Part shown: one piece after another, positions 23,700 through 34,733 of the stretch
How positions within the stretch are numbered: the stretch's first letter is position 1
Layout of the letters: the number at the start of each line of letters is the position of its first letter
DNA from: Plotosus lineatus
Taxonomy: Eukaryota; Chordata; Actinopteri; Siluriformes; Plotosidae
Assembly (NCBI GenBank): GCA_024760905.1
Contig: CM045751.1
Coordinates: 11,715,001-11,779,000, forward strand
Direction of reading: 5' to 3'
DNA: 64,000 bases
The notes under the pieces: model-generated
What the model was told of the DNA's origin: nothing
Database searches by the model: none
Seen by the model: only the letters and a program-made list of their open reading frames with translations
Translations under genes and position numbers: made by a program

Positions 23700-24180
23700 T
23701 CCAAGTGGTGCAAAGTAATGTGTTTGTCTTTTAATTAATGCACCCGAGCGTATTCTCGAATGGAAAAATGATTGTCGAAAAGCTGCAAATTCAGCAGCTC
23801 TCAGCCAAATTTGGAGCCCTAATCAGTTTTGACCCGTGGTGGTTTGTCCAGTCAAAAATTGAGTTTAGTTAAAGTGCCGTGGCTCGACAAAGAGGTGAAG
23901 AGCACTCTAGCCACCTAACATCAGAGCAAAAAAAAACAAAAAACAAATGATCTTCCTCGTCTTGCACCCGAGAGGCATCATTACCAAACCATTTAGACAA
24001 ATGAACCCTCTGTCGTTTCCTGTCTGGGAACTTTATAATTCAATTAGTCTCATTTATCGATCACAGACGATCATTTAATGCCTCTCAGAGAGTGCATGGA
24101 GAAATATTTATACACAGGAGTTGAGCAGAGCCATCAATCTTCCAGGGAAAAGAGTTTATGACACACAGTGAGGTAAGTGA
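23700..24180. promoter_or_regulatory. TE-free block, possible conserved enhancer
   Basis: High-complexity sequence with clustered ATTA/TAAT sites (TTTTAATTAATG, ATTCAATTAGTCTC, GATCATTTAATG), no ORF and no repeat. Composition is typical of vertebrate developmental conserved non-coding elements. Purely inferential. Confidence 0.3.
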
Positions 24181-24963
24181 TGTGTGAATATGGAAAGAAA
24201 CCTCTCAGGGTAGGACATGCTCACTCTGTAGACCTTCTAAATGCCATTAACTGATGAAAACCCATTTCAAGGATGAGTAACTCAGGCAGCAAGGACATTA
24301 TTTTGGGATAAAAATCAAAGCTGTGTAGTCTACCAGGCTACTGGTGGACAAGAGCAGACAAATAAATCAATCCTTGTACAGAATGTTGGAGGAGAGATGT
24401 GCTCCTCAGGTGCTCGGTCAAAAAATAAGACATCATCAATTTAAATTCCATATTTAATACCAGTGGGATTAACAAGAATGAAGTTTAAATGCATTATCCA
24501 AATTTAGTCATCAACAGCTATCATTAAAAAAAAAAACAAAAAAAAAAAAAAACATTGCCTTTCCAGTAGGTACGAACACTGCCAATTAGTCAAAAGGTCA
24601 TCTTGTGCCCTATTTGCAATTTGGTTCGTCAAGCATTAACCCTTTAAACTCACAGGGCTCCACTCCTGCATTGCTCACTTCTGCACACAACGTTCCTATT
24701 AGACTCAGAGTCATCATTGAATTATTTACAATTACTGAATAATAATGCTTAAAATGATTACTTGGATAATATCCCATAAGTCCCGAGACTAAAGGCAAAT
24801 ATAAAATGCACTCTCTTCATTCTTTTCCTCTCTCTCTTTTTTTTAAAGCCTGCATCATTTTCTGAATTTGAATACTTTTTAAATGACCTCTGAACCTCCT
24901 GAACGGATATTCGAGATACAAAACACCAAGTACAGATGTGTACACGGACGGTATTGTGCAAAA
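24181..24963. other. Unassigned DNA
   Basis: Interrupted A run at about 24525-24551 and CATTAACCCTTTAAACTC near 24636, which resembles the TTAACCCTT ends of the piggyBac-like MITE without a paired end. Nothing else recognised. Confidence 0.45.
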
Positions 24964-24976
24964 GATTTTAGGCACC

Positions 24977-25254
24977 AGGCAGTGGTGGTCTAGTGGTATA
25001 GGGCACTGGATCGCTGATCCTAAGGTTGGGGGTTCAAGTCCCACTCTCCACAAGGTTGTCACTGTCCACCCCAGTGCAGCTAACTGGGTTGTCAAAGGCC
25101 GGCCATGTCTCTCACTATCTATGGTGTGAGGCATGTAAAAGAACCATTGCTGATTTTTGACAAGAGCAGCTGCAAGGCCGTCGGCGTGTTTCCGCCAGCC
25201 TCCCCGTGACCCTAATAAGGATTAAGCGGGTACAGAAGATGAGCTGAGCTGATG
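24977..25254 (+). mobile_element. SINE family A, full length with perfect TSD
   Basis: Head GGCAGTGGTGGTCTAGTGG, B box GGTTCAAGTCCC, short L2-like tail. The 13-bp duplication GATTTTAGGCACC is perfect (24964-24976, 25255-25267). Confidence 0.95.
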
Positions 25255-25307
25255 GATTTTAGGCACCTTTGTTTGTATAAACTTTCCTTTTGATTTTTAT
25301 TTCATGA

Positions 25308-25461
25308 AGTAGGCAGCGTAGCCGTCAGCGTTTTTCTGCCCCTTGCTAAAGGGTTGCGTCAGGAAGGGCGCCTGAAGTAAAAACCTATGCCAAATCAAAC
25401 ATGCGATGATCCACTGTGGCGACCCCTGAGGAAAAGGGAACAGCCATAAGGAAAAGAAGAA
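25308..25461 (+). mobile_element. SINE family A body end with alternative GAAGAA tail
   Basis: It reads GTAGCCGTCAGCGTTTTTCTG and then CCCCTTGCTAAAGGGTTGCG...CACTGTGGCGACCCCTGAGG and GGAAAAGAAGAA. The same alternative tail is in the copy at 46337. Confidence 0.75.
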
Positions 25462-25496
25462 TCATTGTATCTAACCGGGCCTGCTCATGTGCTAGC

Positions 25497-25762
25497 AAGG
25501 TAAATAAATTGTTGTGGATGCTTATATAGCGCAATTTCATACACGCGTATACTCAATGCACATGAGACCCCAGCGCTCCGGGTACCTGTTGCCACTGTAC
25601 GGCACCAGTTGTTGGGTTGTTCTATCCTTTTGATGCTGAGCGCCAAGCAGGAAGCAACAACTCCCAAATTTTAATGTCTCATGGTATGGCGCGGCCGGAT
25701 TCGAACTCCGACCTTCCAAAGGATAAAGTGGACGCTCTACCTACTGAGCTAAATCCCCGGTA
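25497..25762 (-). mobile_element. SINE family C with tRNA-like head
   Basis: On the minus strand the head reads GGGGATTTAGCTCAGTAGG with TAGAGCG (A box) and GAGTTCGAATCC (B box), followed by a body with TGCTGAGCGCC inverted as GGCGCTCAGCATC. The acceptor stem does not pair and the anticodon arm is distorted, so it is a SINE, not a tRNA gene. Confidence 0.7.
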
Positions 25763-25960
25763 TATTTGTACACCTAGTTTTAGTAAAACAGTCACGGTGA
25801 CAGACACAATAACATTCTACCCACAGTAGAACTTCATACGAGTTTCATGGTGTTGTTAACGGTGAAATCCCAAGTGATCCTTTGCTTCCTTTTAGAAATA
25901 CATTCCGTAATGTACGAATGGCTGCTAAACTCTATCCAGTGCACTACAAGGTTCCACAGG

Positions 25961-26292
25961 TTCAGTTCATTTTCTGTAACCGCTTTATCCTAATTAGGGT
26001 CACGGGGAGGCTGGTGCCCATTCCAGCCAACTCAGGGCGAGGGCAGAGTACACCCTGGACAGCTTGCCAGGCCATCGCAGGACGGAAACACGCTTTCTCT
26101 TGTCAAAAGTCAGCAATGGTTCTTTTACATGCCTCGCACCATACAGTGAGAGACATGGCCGGCCTTTGATAACCCAGTTAGCTGCACTGGGGGGGTTTGG
26201 CGCAGTGACAACCTTGTAGAGAGTGAGACTCGAACCCCCAACCTTTGGATCAGTGATCCGGCGCCTTATACCACTAGACCACCACTGCCCGC
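25961..26292 (-). mobile_element. SINE family A, full length with perfect TSD
   Basis: Complete reverse copy flanked by GGTTCCACAGG at 25950-25960 and 26293-26303, an exact duplication. The region 26304-26774 beyond holds nothing recognised. Confidence 0.95.
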
Positions 26293-26774
26293 GGTTCCAC
26301 AGGTGAGAATATATAATGTAGTCCATGGTAACATTGAGCGATAAAGATAACCTCAGGTTCTTGGCCTCCTCACCAGGACTGACAGAAAAATTAAGGCGAG
26401 AAACTGTATTTATTTACTGAAGTAATCCAATCTCAGGGTCGATTGATGGTCACGACCTACTTTACACATTTTTATACATTTTAAAACTAGACTTTTCTAC
26501 TCATTTTTACCGTGTTGTGAACATCACCTTGTCTGAATTGATTATAGGTTCTCGCGGAAACCCACTTGTTTCGAACGCTGTGTGTATGTACGTATGTACG
26601 TTTGTTTCTTAGCAACCACAATGGATTGGAAATGAAGCATCGGGTTGCAGTTGGAAGATATACTTTAAAGCATTGAACAAAAATATTACATGAACTGTTG
26701 AGGAATTGAAGCCTTTTTTAGAGGCTCAGTATTGAGGGAGGAGCTAAAAAGTCCTGAGTTAATATATTTTACAA

Positions 26775-26835
26775 TCCTCTCAATCTTCTTCTTCTTTTCC
26801 TTTTTTAGGAGTCGCCACAGCGGATATGTTAAAAA
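26775..26835 (-). mobile_element. GAAGAA-type SINE tail fragment
   Basis: The plus strand shows TTCTTCTTCTTTTCC and AGGAGTCGCCACAGCGGAT, the reverse of the alternative SINE tail. Confidence 0.55.
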
Positions 26836-26847
26836 AATACGTGTTGA

Positions 26848-27117
26848 TGAAAGTAAAGGAGGCAGCCATGGCCTAATGGTTAGAGAAGCGGGTTTGATTC
26901 CTGAACCAGGTGGGAGGGTGAGCTGCACCTTCATCTCCTCCACCTTCATGGTTTAAGTGCCACCGAACCGCCAACTGCTGTGCTGGTGCTGGATGTGTCG
27001 CAGCCCTCGGCTCCGAGTGTATGTGTGTGCTCAGTGTTTACAGCCATGTGTGGGTGGAGGCTGCGGCGTGGGGGTGTGCACATTAATACAGTATAAAATA
27101 AAATAAATAAATGAATG
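26848..27117 (+). mobile_element. SINE family D (tRNA-derived)
   Basis: A box CATGGCCTAATGGTTAGAGA, B box GGGTTTGATTCC, body with a GTGTGTGTGCTCAGTG stretch and an (AATA/AATG)n end. Confidence 0.75.
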
Positions 27118-27602
27118 AATACAATTAAAGTAGACCCTCATTCAGCTGAAATGTACATTAACACCCCCAACTGTGGGATAGTGGAAACTTTCGGAGTGGC
27201 GAAATCAACAATCTGATAAATTAACAATCTAATGTTATTCTTAAAAACAGGGAATATATTGAACTCCGCAACAATAAATGTCTGGGAGGACCGCAGATGA
27301 CAGCTACACTGGGTGATCATAGAATTTTGTCCTTCGTGAAGAAAACCCAATTCACAACATCCTGTAAAGTCAAGAGCGTCTTTCAGGAGGTGAGCTTATG
27401 ACCGTCAACCAAGTCCTCAGACAGGGACGATGTACAAAAATGTCTGTAATTCCTCATAATAATTCCTAAATGGTGAATGAAATTATCTTCTTAAACCTTT
27501 TAAATTAAATAGAAATGTATACATTTCTTCCATCACAGCTCAGTTTCTTCATTTCAAATCCACCGTGGTTGTGAACATAGACACAAAAATTGTGAAATAT
27601 TT

Positions 27603-27730
27603 ATGGGCCTGCGACGGCCTGGTGAGCTGTCCAGGGTGTACGCTGCCCTCGCCCGGAGTCGGTTGAGATGGGCGCCAGCCTCTCTGTGACCCTAATTAGG
27701 ATTAAGTGGTTCAGAAAATGAATGAATGAC
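27603..27730 (+). mobile_element. L2-like SINE tail fragment
   Basis: Only the tail of family A is present: CTGCGACGGCCTGGTGAGC to GATTAAGTGGTTCAGAAAAT and (GAAT)n. Confidence 0.8.
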
Positions 27731-28302
27731 GCTTCCTTAAATTAACGAAATTTCTTTTTTAATCTTGGAAAAAAAAAAAGCTAAATTTCTATATTTTGTA
27801 TAGGAAGTAAAAGAATGGATTACTCTATTATAATACACACAAAAATGGTTTACCGATACTGCATTTCTATAAAACAATACAGTATAGCTTTTTTTTTTTC
27901 TTTTTCTTTTTTTAATTGCACAAACTTCTGTAAATAACTGAGGAAGTCTTGTTGCTGATTGGCCAGAAAAGTGTTGTGTGGCTTGCATTAACCCACTTAC
28001 TTTGCTTCCTATTAATAGAATCAGGGGTGTGTACAAACAAATTTTTCAAACCCACATACGCAGAACGTACGGAGTTGTTTGATGAATTTGTAAAAGTGTT
28101 TCGGATTAGAATCAGTGAGCGCAAGTTTAAATTCTGAAAATCTGAATAAAATAATATTCCATAATATATATATATATATCTGCAGCCATAGTCCATGTTT
28201 GAACCGTAGGCGTCTTCCTTTGCCAAGCCTGGCTTTCATAGGGAGACTATAGACGATAACCTTGAGGGGCGCCACTCCGCGTCAAGTGTTTTTCTTCCTC
28301 AA
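27731..28302. other. Unassigned DNA
   Basis: A short ORF at 27949-28137 lacks splice or domain support. Short TA run near 28162-28178. Confidence 0.4.
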
Positions 28303-28530
28303 AGAGAAACACGCTGGCGGCTTTGCAGCTACTCTTTACGAAAGTCAGCAACAGTTCTTTTACATGAACCTCACACCATAGACAGTGAGAGACATGGCCG
28401 GCCTTTGATAACCCAGTTAGCTGCACTGGGGGGGGGGGGACAGTCACAACCTTGTGGAGAGTGGGACTCGAACCCCCAACCTTAGGATCAGCGATCCAGC
28501 ACCCTATACCACCAGGCCACCACTGCCCCA
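28303..28530 (-). mobile_element. SINE family A, tail lost
   Basis: Reverse head CCAGGCCACCACTGCCCC and body up to AAACACGCTGGCGGC; no L2 tail. Confidence 0.85.
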
Positions 28531-28667
28531 TTCCAAAAAATATCACATCATTATAAATTACAGAGGCGAGAACATTTGGGAAGAAATTATTGAAAAAAAA
28601 AAAAAAAAGTTTTGTTATTATTTTTCGAAACGTGCAACACTGCTTAACTATTACAGGAATAAAAAGT

Positions 28668-28671
<4 letters not shown>

Positions 28672-28708
<37 letters not shown>
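28672..28708. repeat. CA microsatellite
   Basis: Uninterrupted (CA)n of about 37 bp. Confidence 0.95.
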
Positions 28709-28710
<2 letters not shown>

Positions 28711-28899
28711 ACAAAAAAATACAAAAATTAACAAATAAAGCAAACATGCACATATATATAGTTGATTAAATAAAGGTTGGTGACATACCAGGGCCAAATA
28801 TATTATATTAAATATTTTACATTTCTTGCATGCAAGTTACACACACAAAAACTAAAAGTTTTTAATCACTATTTTTGTGCGTTTTCTTTAAGCCGTGGA

Positions 28900-29150
28900 C
28901 TGAATTTCGCGAGTTATGATTAACAATCATCTACAACTGAAATGAAGTCGCCCACATGATCAGGGATGAAATTGATGTACCAGACCCCTGGTTATAATTC
29001 TGATGGACTCATTTGCTTTTTAAATAGATTGCCGGCGCTCATCAGGACCAGCGGGACCTGGGCTATAATTGCCATTCATCATGATATTCAAATAATTTAA
29101 TAACGGTATAACCAGGTGAGGACATTAAAGCTTTTAACGAGATAAAAATC
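28900..29150. promoter_or_regulatory. TE-free block, possible conserved enhancer
   Basis: Complex sequence with GGGCTATAATTGCCATTCAT, ATGATATTCAAATAATTTAA and similar homeodomain-like sites, no ORF, no repeat. The flanks 28709-28899 and 29151-29946 hold no gene that I can support. Inference from composition only. Confidence 0.25.
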
Positions 29151-29946
29151 CACACAAGAGAACAATATATACTTATTCTCCTGGCCGTTACACACTTACG
29201 TCATAGCTTCTTCATACAATACACATTATTCTTATAATATCCTTCACAAGGCAAGCAGCAGCTCGCCTGATCGGGTGTAGTCTGCGCTGGCGGTACCCGG
29301 TACCTGCTGCTATTAATTTGTCACGCCATGACAACGTGAAATGTCAGCGGTGCTTATATTTGAATAATGCAGTTATCGTTACTAAAGCAAGCACTTTGAA
29401 CTACTGCTACGTAGCGCACCGCGCTGCAATTTGCACCGAGTGAATTTTCTCTCACATGACCCCCCCCAGGGGCCTATTTAAAGTAAAGTGAGGCAAACGC
29501 TCAATAAATCAATATCAAATCGACTTTAAGGAAGCAAATCACTTTTGCACATTCCATTCGTCATGCTGAATATACCGTAGCCAAAAGGATCTCGCCAAAA
29601 CTTAAAAAAAAAAAAAAAAAAAAATCATGTGCCGAGGTTCATTTTTAGTGCGCGAGACTTCCTATTTTATTTGTGCTTCGCCTTCTCTTGTCTAGCGATC
29701 CTATTAGATAAATATGTTACAGCTTGTAAACGAACAAGTTGCAGTGTGTCATTGTTCGCCCCGGAGCTGGCCCACTTTGAGCGGTGGTTTGTACTTTGTG
29801 GTAAAATGCACAACGTATTCAGCTTATTTCCTGAGACTTGCATGACCGTCTCTTTTTTTTTCTTTGCTCAGTTTACTGAACACCAGTTCTTCGCAACAAC
29901 AACAATCAAAAGGTCTCTTTTTGTCATTCCGCTCAATGCTAATTAG

Positions 29947-30636
29947 TGGGGCCGGTGGCGTAGTGGTTAGGGTGCTGCATGCATGATCAGGAGGTTGTGT
30001 GTTCAAATCCTAGTTAGACCCCCCCCCCCACTGTGCTAAGACCCCTGGGCAAGGTCTTATACCCCCATTTCACTGGAGTACGGCAGACTTGCGGAAGCAA
30101 AAATGTCGTCATCCGCAAACGTTCCGCAATTATTCCCTTATCTTCCGTCTGATTCCGAAGTTATTCCTCAAGTCTTTGTATGCTTCCGGCAGGCCAAAAT
30201 ACTCCGAGAACGTGCTTTGTTCACGGGAAAAAAATTCCGTGAGTGTTCCATGGGGTCACGTTGGCGTACTTTGCCGTACCTGTTCCGAGAATGTAAGAAT
30301 TTCGACTTTTCCGCAGTACTCTATTTGCACCCGTTTTCCGTATAAAAATGCTGAAGCTCTTCTGAAGACTACGTTCCGCGCCTGTTCGCTACGATCCTGG
30401 CATACCGTAGTCCAGTGAAATGGGAGTATTAACCACAAGTGTGCCTCTGTGCACCCAGCAGTATAAATGGGTACCAGTAAAAATACACTGGGAAGGTAAC
30501 CTGCGATGGACTAGCGTCCCATCCAGGAGGAGATGAACTCCTGGTCGCTTCACGCTATGGAAACCGGGGATAAGCACCAGCCTGATGAGCCACTATAGCT
30601 CGTGTGTAAAAAGCCCACCGGACTTCACCTTACCTT
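29947..30636 (+). mobile_element. SINE family B split by a 369-bp MITE
   Basis: SINE B from GGCCGGTGGCGTAGTGGTTA to the AAAGCCCACCGGACTTCACC end, in two parts (29947-30059 and about 30429-30636) separated by the MITE at 30060-30428. A reverse family A SINE abuts its 3' end. Confidence 0.9.
30060..30428. mobile_element. 369-bp MITE with TTA target duplication
   Basis: Ends TACCCCCATTTCACTGGAGT and, inverted, TACTCCCATTTCACTGGACT. TTA occurs at 30057-30059 and 30429-30431, whereas intact family B copies have a single TTA (GGTCTTAACC). A 3-bp TWA duplication points to PIF/Harbinger. The interior is CpG-rich with many TTCCG/CGGAA words and no long ORF of its own beyond about 100 codons. Confidence 0.85.
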
Positions 30637-30944
30637 AATCCTAATTCGGGTCACGGGGAAACTGGCGACCATCCCAGCCGACTCGAGATGAGGGCAGAGT
30701 AGACCCTGGACAGCTCACCAGGCCATCACAGAGCAGAAGCACGCTGACGGCTTTGTGGCCTACTCTTGTCGAAAGTCAGCTATGGTTCTTTTACCGTCTT
30801 GCACCATAGACAGTGAGAGACATGGCTGGCCTTTGATAACCCCGTTAGTTGCACTGAAGGGGACAGCAGTGACAACCGTTGACAGTGGGGCTTGAACCCC
30901 CAACCTTAGGATCAGTAATCCAGCGTCTTACCACCAGGCCACCA
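30637..30944 (-). mobile_element. SINE family A, reverse copy
   Basis: L2-like tail at the left (TTAATCCTAATTCGGGTCAC), head at the right (CCACCAGGCCACC). Confidence 0.88.
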
Positions 30945-31589
30945 GACCAAAAAAGTATGAATATGAAAACAAGGCGGGTCAATAAAACTGATATGTTCGA
31001 TTCTATTTTCACTTTCCTACATTCACAATTCCATTTGACTACCAACAATTAGCAGACCAGTGCAGATACTTCAAAGATGGATGTGCTACACCTAGGAACG
31101 GGACTCGCCAAGGACTACCCAGTATATATCATACGATACCTAGACCGTGGTTTGTGATGCAATTCTGCAAGTAGCACAACTCTATAAATATATACAGTAC
31201 TATATTACATTTTTTCTGCCATTTTTTTTTTTAAATCAAACCTTAAACTATGCAAAAGTAACTTGAATCACATGTCGAAGTCTTTAAACCTTGAAAGCTT
31301 TATTCAAGGCCTACACAGCTCAACATGAGTAATTAAATAGAACCTACTCACTCTCAGATACAGTTTATACCAGCATGAGGAACTGAAATAAAGCTTCGCC
31401 GGCTCAGGGTTGCAATGCTTCCTCTGTAACTTGTACGAACTATAGGAACAGGTCTTCGCCAAACAACAGATCTTCATTTCACGGGTATGAGAAAATATCG
31501 TAAAGGAATCAGTCCACAAAAGTTATCGACGGTACGGCTCTGCAGCAGAGCTTTCGTGTTTTCATTAGTTCGGCTCTGGCATTGCTCGG
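30945..31589. other. Unassigned AT-rich DNA
   Basis: No gene, RNA or repeat that I can support. Confidence 0.45.
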
Positions 31590-31930
31590 CCGCATCACAG
31601 CAAGAAGGCCTGGGTTCGAATCCAGGTTTGGGTGTTCCTGTGTGGAGTTCGCATGTTCTCCCCGTGCTTGTGTGGGTTTCCTCCGGTTTCTTCCCACAGT
31701 CTGAAAACATGCACAGTAGGTTAATTGGATGACTTGTCCCCAATCCCTTTCTTCAAGGAACAAAATAGATATCAATCAATGAATATGTGTGTGTGTGGGT
31801 TTCATCTGGGTACTTCAGTTTCTTCCCGTAGTACAAAAACATGCCCATTAGGTCAACAGTTTATAGTAAATTACACGCGGGTTGCTCCAGCTGACCTGCG
31901 GCACACTTTTGATAAGCGGTACAGATGAGA
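31590..31930 (+). mobile_element. L2-type 3' repeat, two pieces
   Basis: Piece one shows CCTGGGTTCGAATCCAGG, GTGTGGAGTTCGCATGTTCT and GTTTCCTCCGGTTTC (to about 31745). Piece two (31795-31930) repeats GGGTTTCATCTGGGTAC and ends CTTTTGATAAGCGGTACAG. Same superfamily as 7316 and 33837 but in plus orientation. Confidence 0.7.
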
Positions 31931-32756
31931 AATTAAACTCTGTAATTAGGTTCTGTAGATTCTCAACAACTGGAACAACAATAAATCAGTAAAGCTGGGG
32001 GGACAGCGCCACCTTTATTTGTGATCAAAACCAATGGTTGATGTTGCAACTATAAACATGCACCACTTGCTTTAAATTAGTGTGCATGCATGACCAATGA
32101 GCCTTTAAAAATCAGGGGCACCAGGATGTGGAAAAACTGATGAAACACAATGCAAATCCTGAACACAGCTCTCCTACTTACTCATCTTGCAGTTTCTCGC
32201 TCTCTCACACACACACACACTAGATAAAAGACACTAGGCAGAATTAAGCAATATTTTTATGTGCAATGCGAGTATGGAATTTTATTAGTGGATAGTAATA
32301 TACTTGTTCATCTCTCTAAGTCTTTATTAATGCATGTAACTAGATAACCACAACATTATTACATTACATACATTAGCCTCCACTTTTTAGCCTCGCTGCT
32401 TTCAGGGCAACAAAACCAATGGACTGTGCAAGCACAGTGAAATGTTCACCTGCCTAGTTATTACATTACCCATCATTCCGATTTAAAAAGCGACTGCATA
32501 CGTTTTCAGGTTGCAAACTAAACGAGACCACTGCATTTTGTTGAAACCTCAATGTTAGAGACAATACTGACAATATCACCTTCTTAAAAATAATAATAAT
32601 AAAAAAAAGATTCTGTATGCTATGAGATGAAAGCAGCTCAAAACACCATCCACTGCTGAAAACCATGAACTTTGTGGATGAAGCCCATGCTGATGTAGAG
32701 CTAACTGTTATTTCTCTCTGAAGTCATGAAGTTTTAAAGCGGAAGGAAAACCTTTA
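31931..32756. other. Unassigned AT-rich DNA
   Basis: A short CA run near 32206-32220; nothing else recognised. Confidence 0.45.
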
Positions 32757-33076
32757 CACCTTTAAAACTCCATTTTTTTTTTGTAGTTAAATAATCAAAA
32801 AGGCCTAAGGAAACACCCCACACATTTCTTCCACAACACTAATAATAACAACAATAATAACATAACACTCTCACAAATTCATGAACACAATCCTGCGCAC
32901 TCAAGGTCATCTCACAGCTGATTGAGGCACGTGGGACCAAGCTGTGTTACATCAGGTGACACCACAACAACTATAGAACACATTATTAATGGCAGCAGCA
33001 CTGAGTACAATGAGTCGAGTAGTTATTAGCAATTTTTTTGAAAGAGGACCATATGGTCCTGCTGGCCATTAAAGGG
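32757..33076. mobile_element. piggyBac-like MITE, copy 2 (inverted relative to copy 1)
   Basis: It ends ATTAAAGGG|TTAA at 33077-33080 and has the palindrome AGGACCATATGGTCCT at 33045-33060, plus a GGCACGTGGGACCAAGCTG block shared with copy 1 in reverse. The left TTAA has decayed. Confidence 0.75.
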
Positions 33077-33080
33077 TTAA

Positions 33081-33836
33081 ACTACCCGGTTATACTAAAA
33101 ATATGCATATTCTCATCATAGATTTAAGAAAAAAATGACCTGAAGTTGCAATCTGCTGACATGCTTTTGATAATTTGTATTAGACATAGTACAAAATCTC
33201 AAGAATATGACGTGGACACACCAGTTCGAAAAAGGGAAGATGCCGGAATGCCAGGCAGTCATCCAGCAATAATCAGAGCATACAGGTACTAATCTGAGAA
33301 ATCTGATGTAACTAGTTAATTTCTTAATAAAATAAGGTTTGACATTTATATAGACACGCATCTGCTTGTTAGACAAATACATTGCACCTATACAGGCACA
33401 TGGAGAGGACACTGTCCTGATTTGTGAGCATTCACCAAACCTCTTCCATAGAAAAAAAGCTGATCTACAAAGCTTGAAGGACGTCTGGGTTGAACGCAGC
33501 ATTTACATCAGTGTGTAATATGATGCAAGACACACCAGACAAAGCTAACTTTACTGATAACAAGAGTGTTGCAAGGTCTGAGATAATTGCTCAAGAAGAC
33601 ATGATTACACAACTGCACCGAGACAGGCCTTCTCAAGCCTCGTCTTTCAGTCTCACCAAAGTCACTTTCCTCCTCCGATGAGAAAACATCACCATTAAAT
33701 CACACACAAACAGACCATGTACTACAAATAAAACTCTTCAAAATACTTCTGTCACTTCCACCCCAATTTTCACAGATTATTTTTCGGTTTATTTATTCCA
33801 CCAAAAATGTAATAACAATCGAGTTTTGATGAGCAT
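33081..33836. other. Unassigned DNA
   Basis: Short ORFs on both strands (33116-33502 minus, 33490-33681 plus) have no domain resemblance and no splice context. Confidence 0.4.
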
Positions 33837-34205
33837 GGACAGATTCATTCATTCATTCACTCATTCATTCATTTTCGAAGCTACTTAATCCTGATTAGTG
33901 TCACAGGGAGGCCGGCACATATCTCCGTCGACTCTGGGTGAAGGCAAGCTACACCCTGGACAGCTCACCAGACCATTGCAGGGCCAACACACATACGACC
34001 ATTCACACTCACATTTAAGGGTCAGTTCCAACAGCCAATTAGCGTACTGTGCATTTTTCGGACTACAATAGGAAATCGGTACCCAGAGGAAATCCACACA
34101 AGCACAAAAGCATACACTCTCAAACAGAAACACCCGAACCCGGAAACTGAACCCGGGTCCACTTGCTGAGAGGTGGACATGCGAATCATTGCATCACTGT
34201 GCACC
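33837..34205 (-). mobile_element. L2-type LINE/SINE 3' repeat
   Basis: (ATTC)n at the left, TTAATCCTGATTAGTGTCAC, CATTCACACTCACATTTAAG and GAACCCGGGTCCACTTGCTG in reverse order of the 31590 copy. Region 34206-34680 beyond holds nothing recognised. Confidence 0.75.
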
Positions 34206-34686
34206 AGCATGGATGCGTGATTGGATAAATTTTATTAATGTTTGGTTTAATTCCACTTTAGGAATGTTAACATTGTTCGAGGTCTACAATCAGATGTGAG
34301 GAGCCTACTTTGCAATTTTTGTCATTTCTGCAGAGAGATTTAAGAAAAAAAAAATGATCGTGCAAATTGTCTCTCATCTAACTTCCACTTGATATCACTG
34401 ACAGTTCACTGTGGAATACTTATTATTATATTTAAATAAATATTCTATTTAATATTTAGGAAATTTCATGACTGGGCTTGGCATCCTAATAATTGTACCA
34501 CACTGGAATTCACTGAGTGCCTGGCAGTGACGCATTCATTCAGAAAATGTTTGTTTGGAAATAGTCTGCATGTCTCGGTTCCTCAATTTCTACACCTGTG
34601 GCAATAGAAGTGATTGAAACACCTGAATTTAATTATTTGGATCGCTGAAGACTTTTGCCAGTACAGTATTTACACACACACCCCAG

Positions 34687-34688
<2 letters not shown>

Positions 34689-34723
<35 letters not shown>

Positions 34724-34730
34724 TATACAT
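34689..34730. repeat. TA/CA microsatellite left of the Tc1 insertion
   Basis: (AT)n followed by (AC)n; with the run at 36299-36515 it forms the insertion locus. Confidence 0.9.
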
Positions 34731-34733
34731 ATA

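Noticed and set aside
25680..25762. tRNA-like sequence with D arm and T arm on the minus strand
   Set aside because: The acceptor stem does not pair, the anticodon arm is distorted, and it continues into a SINE body.
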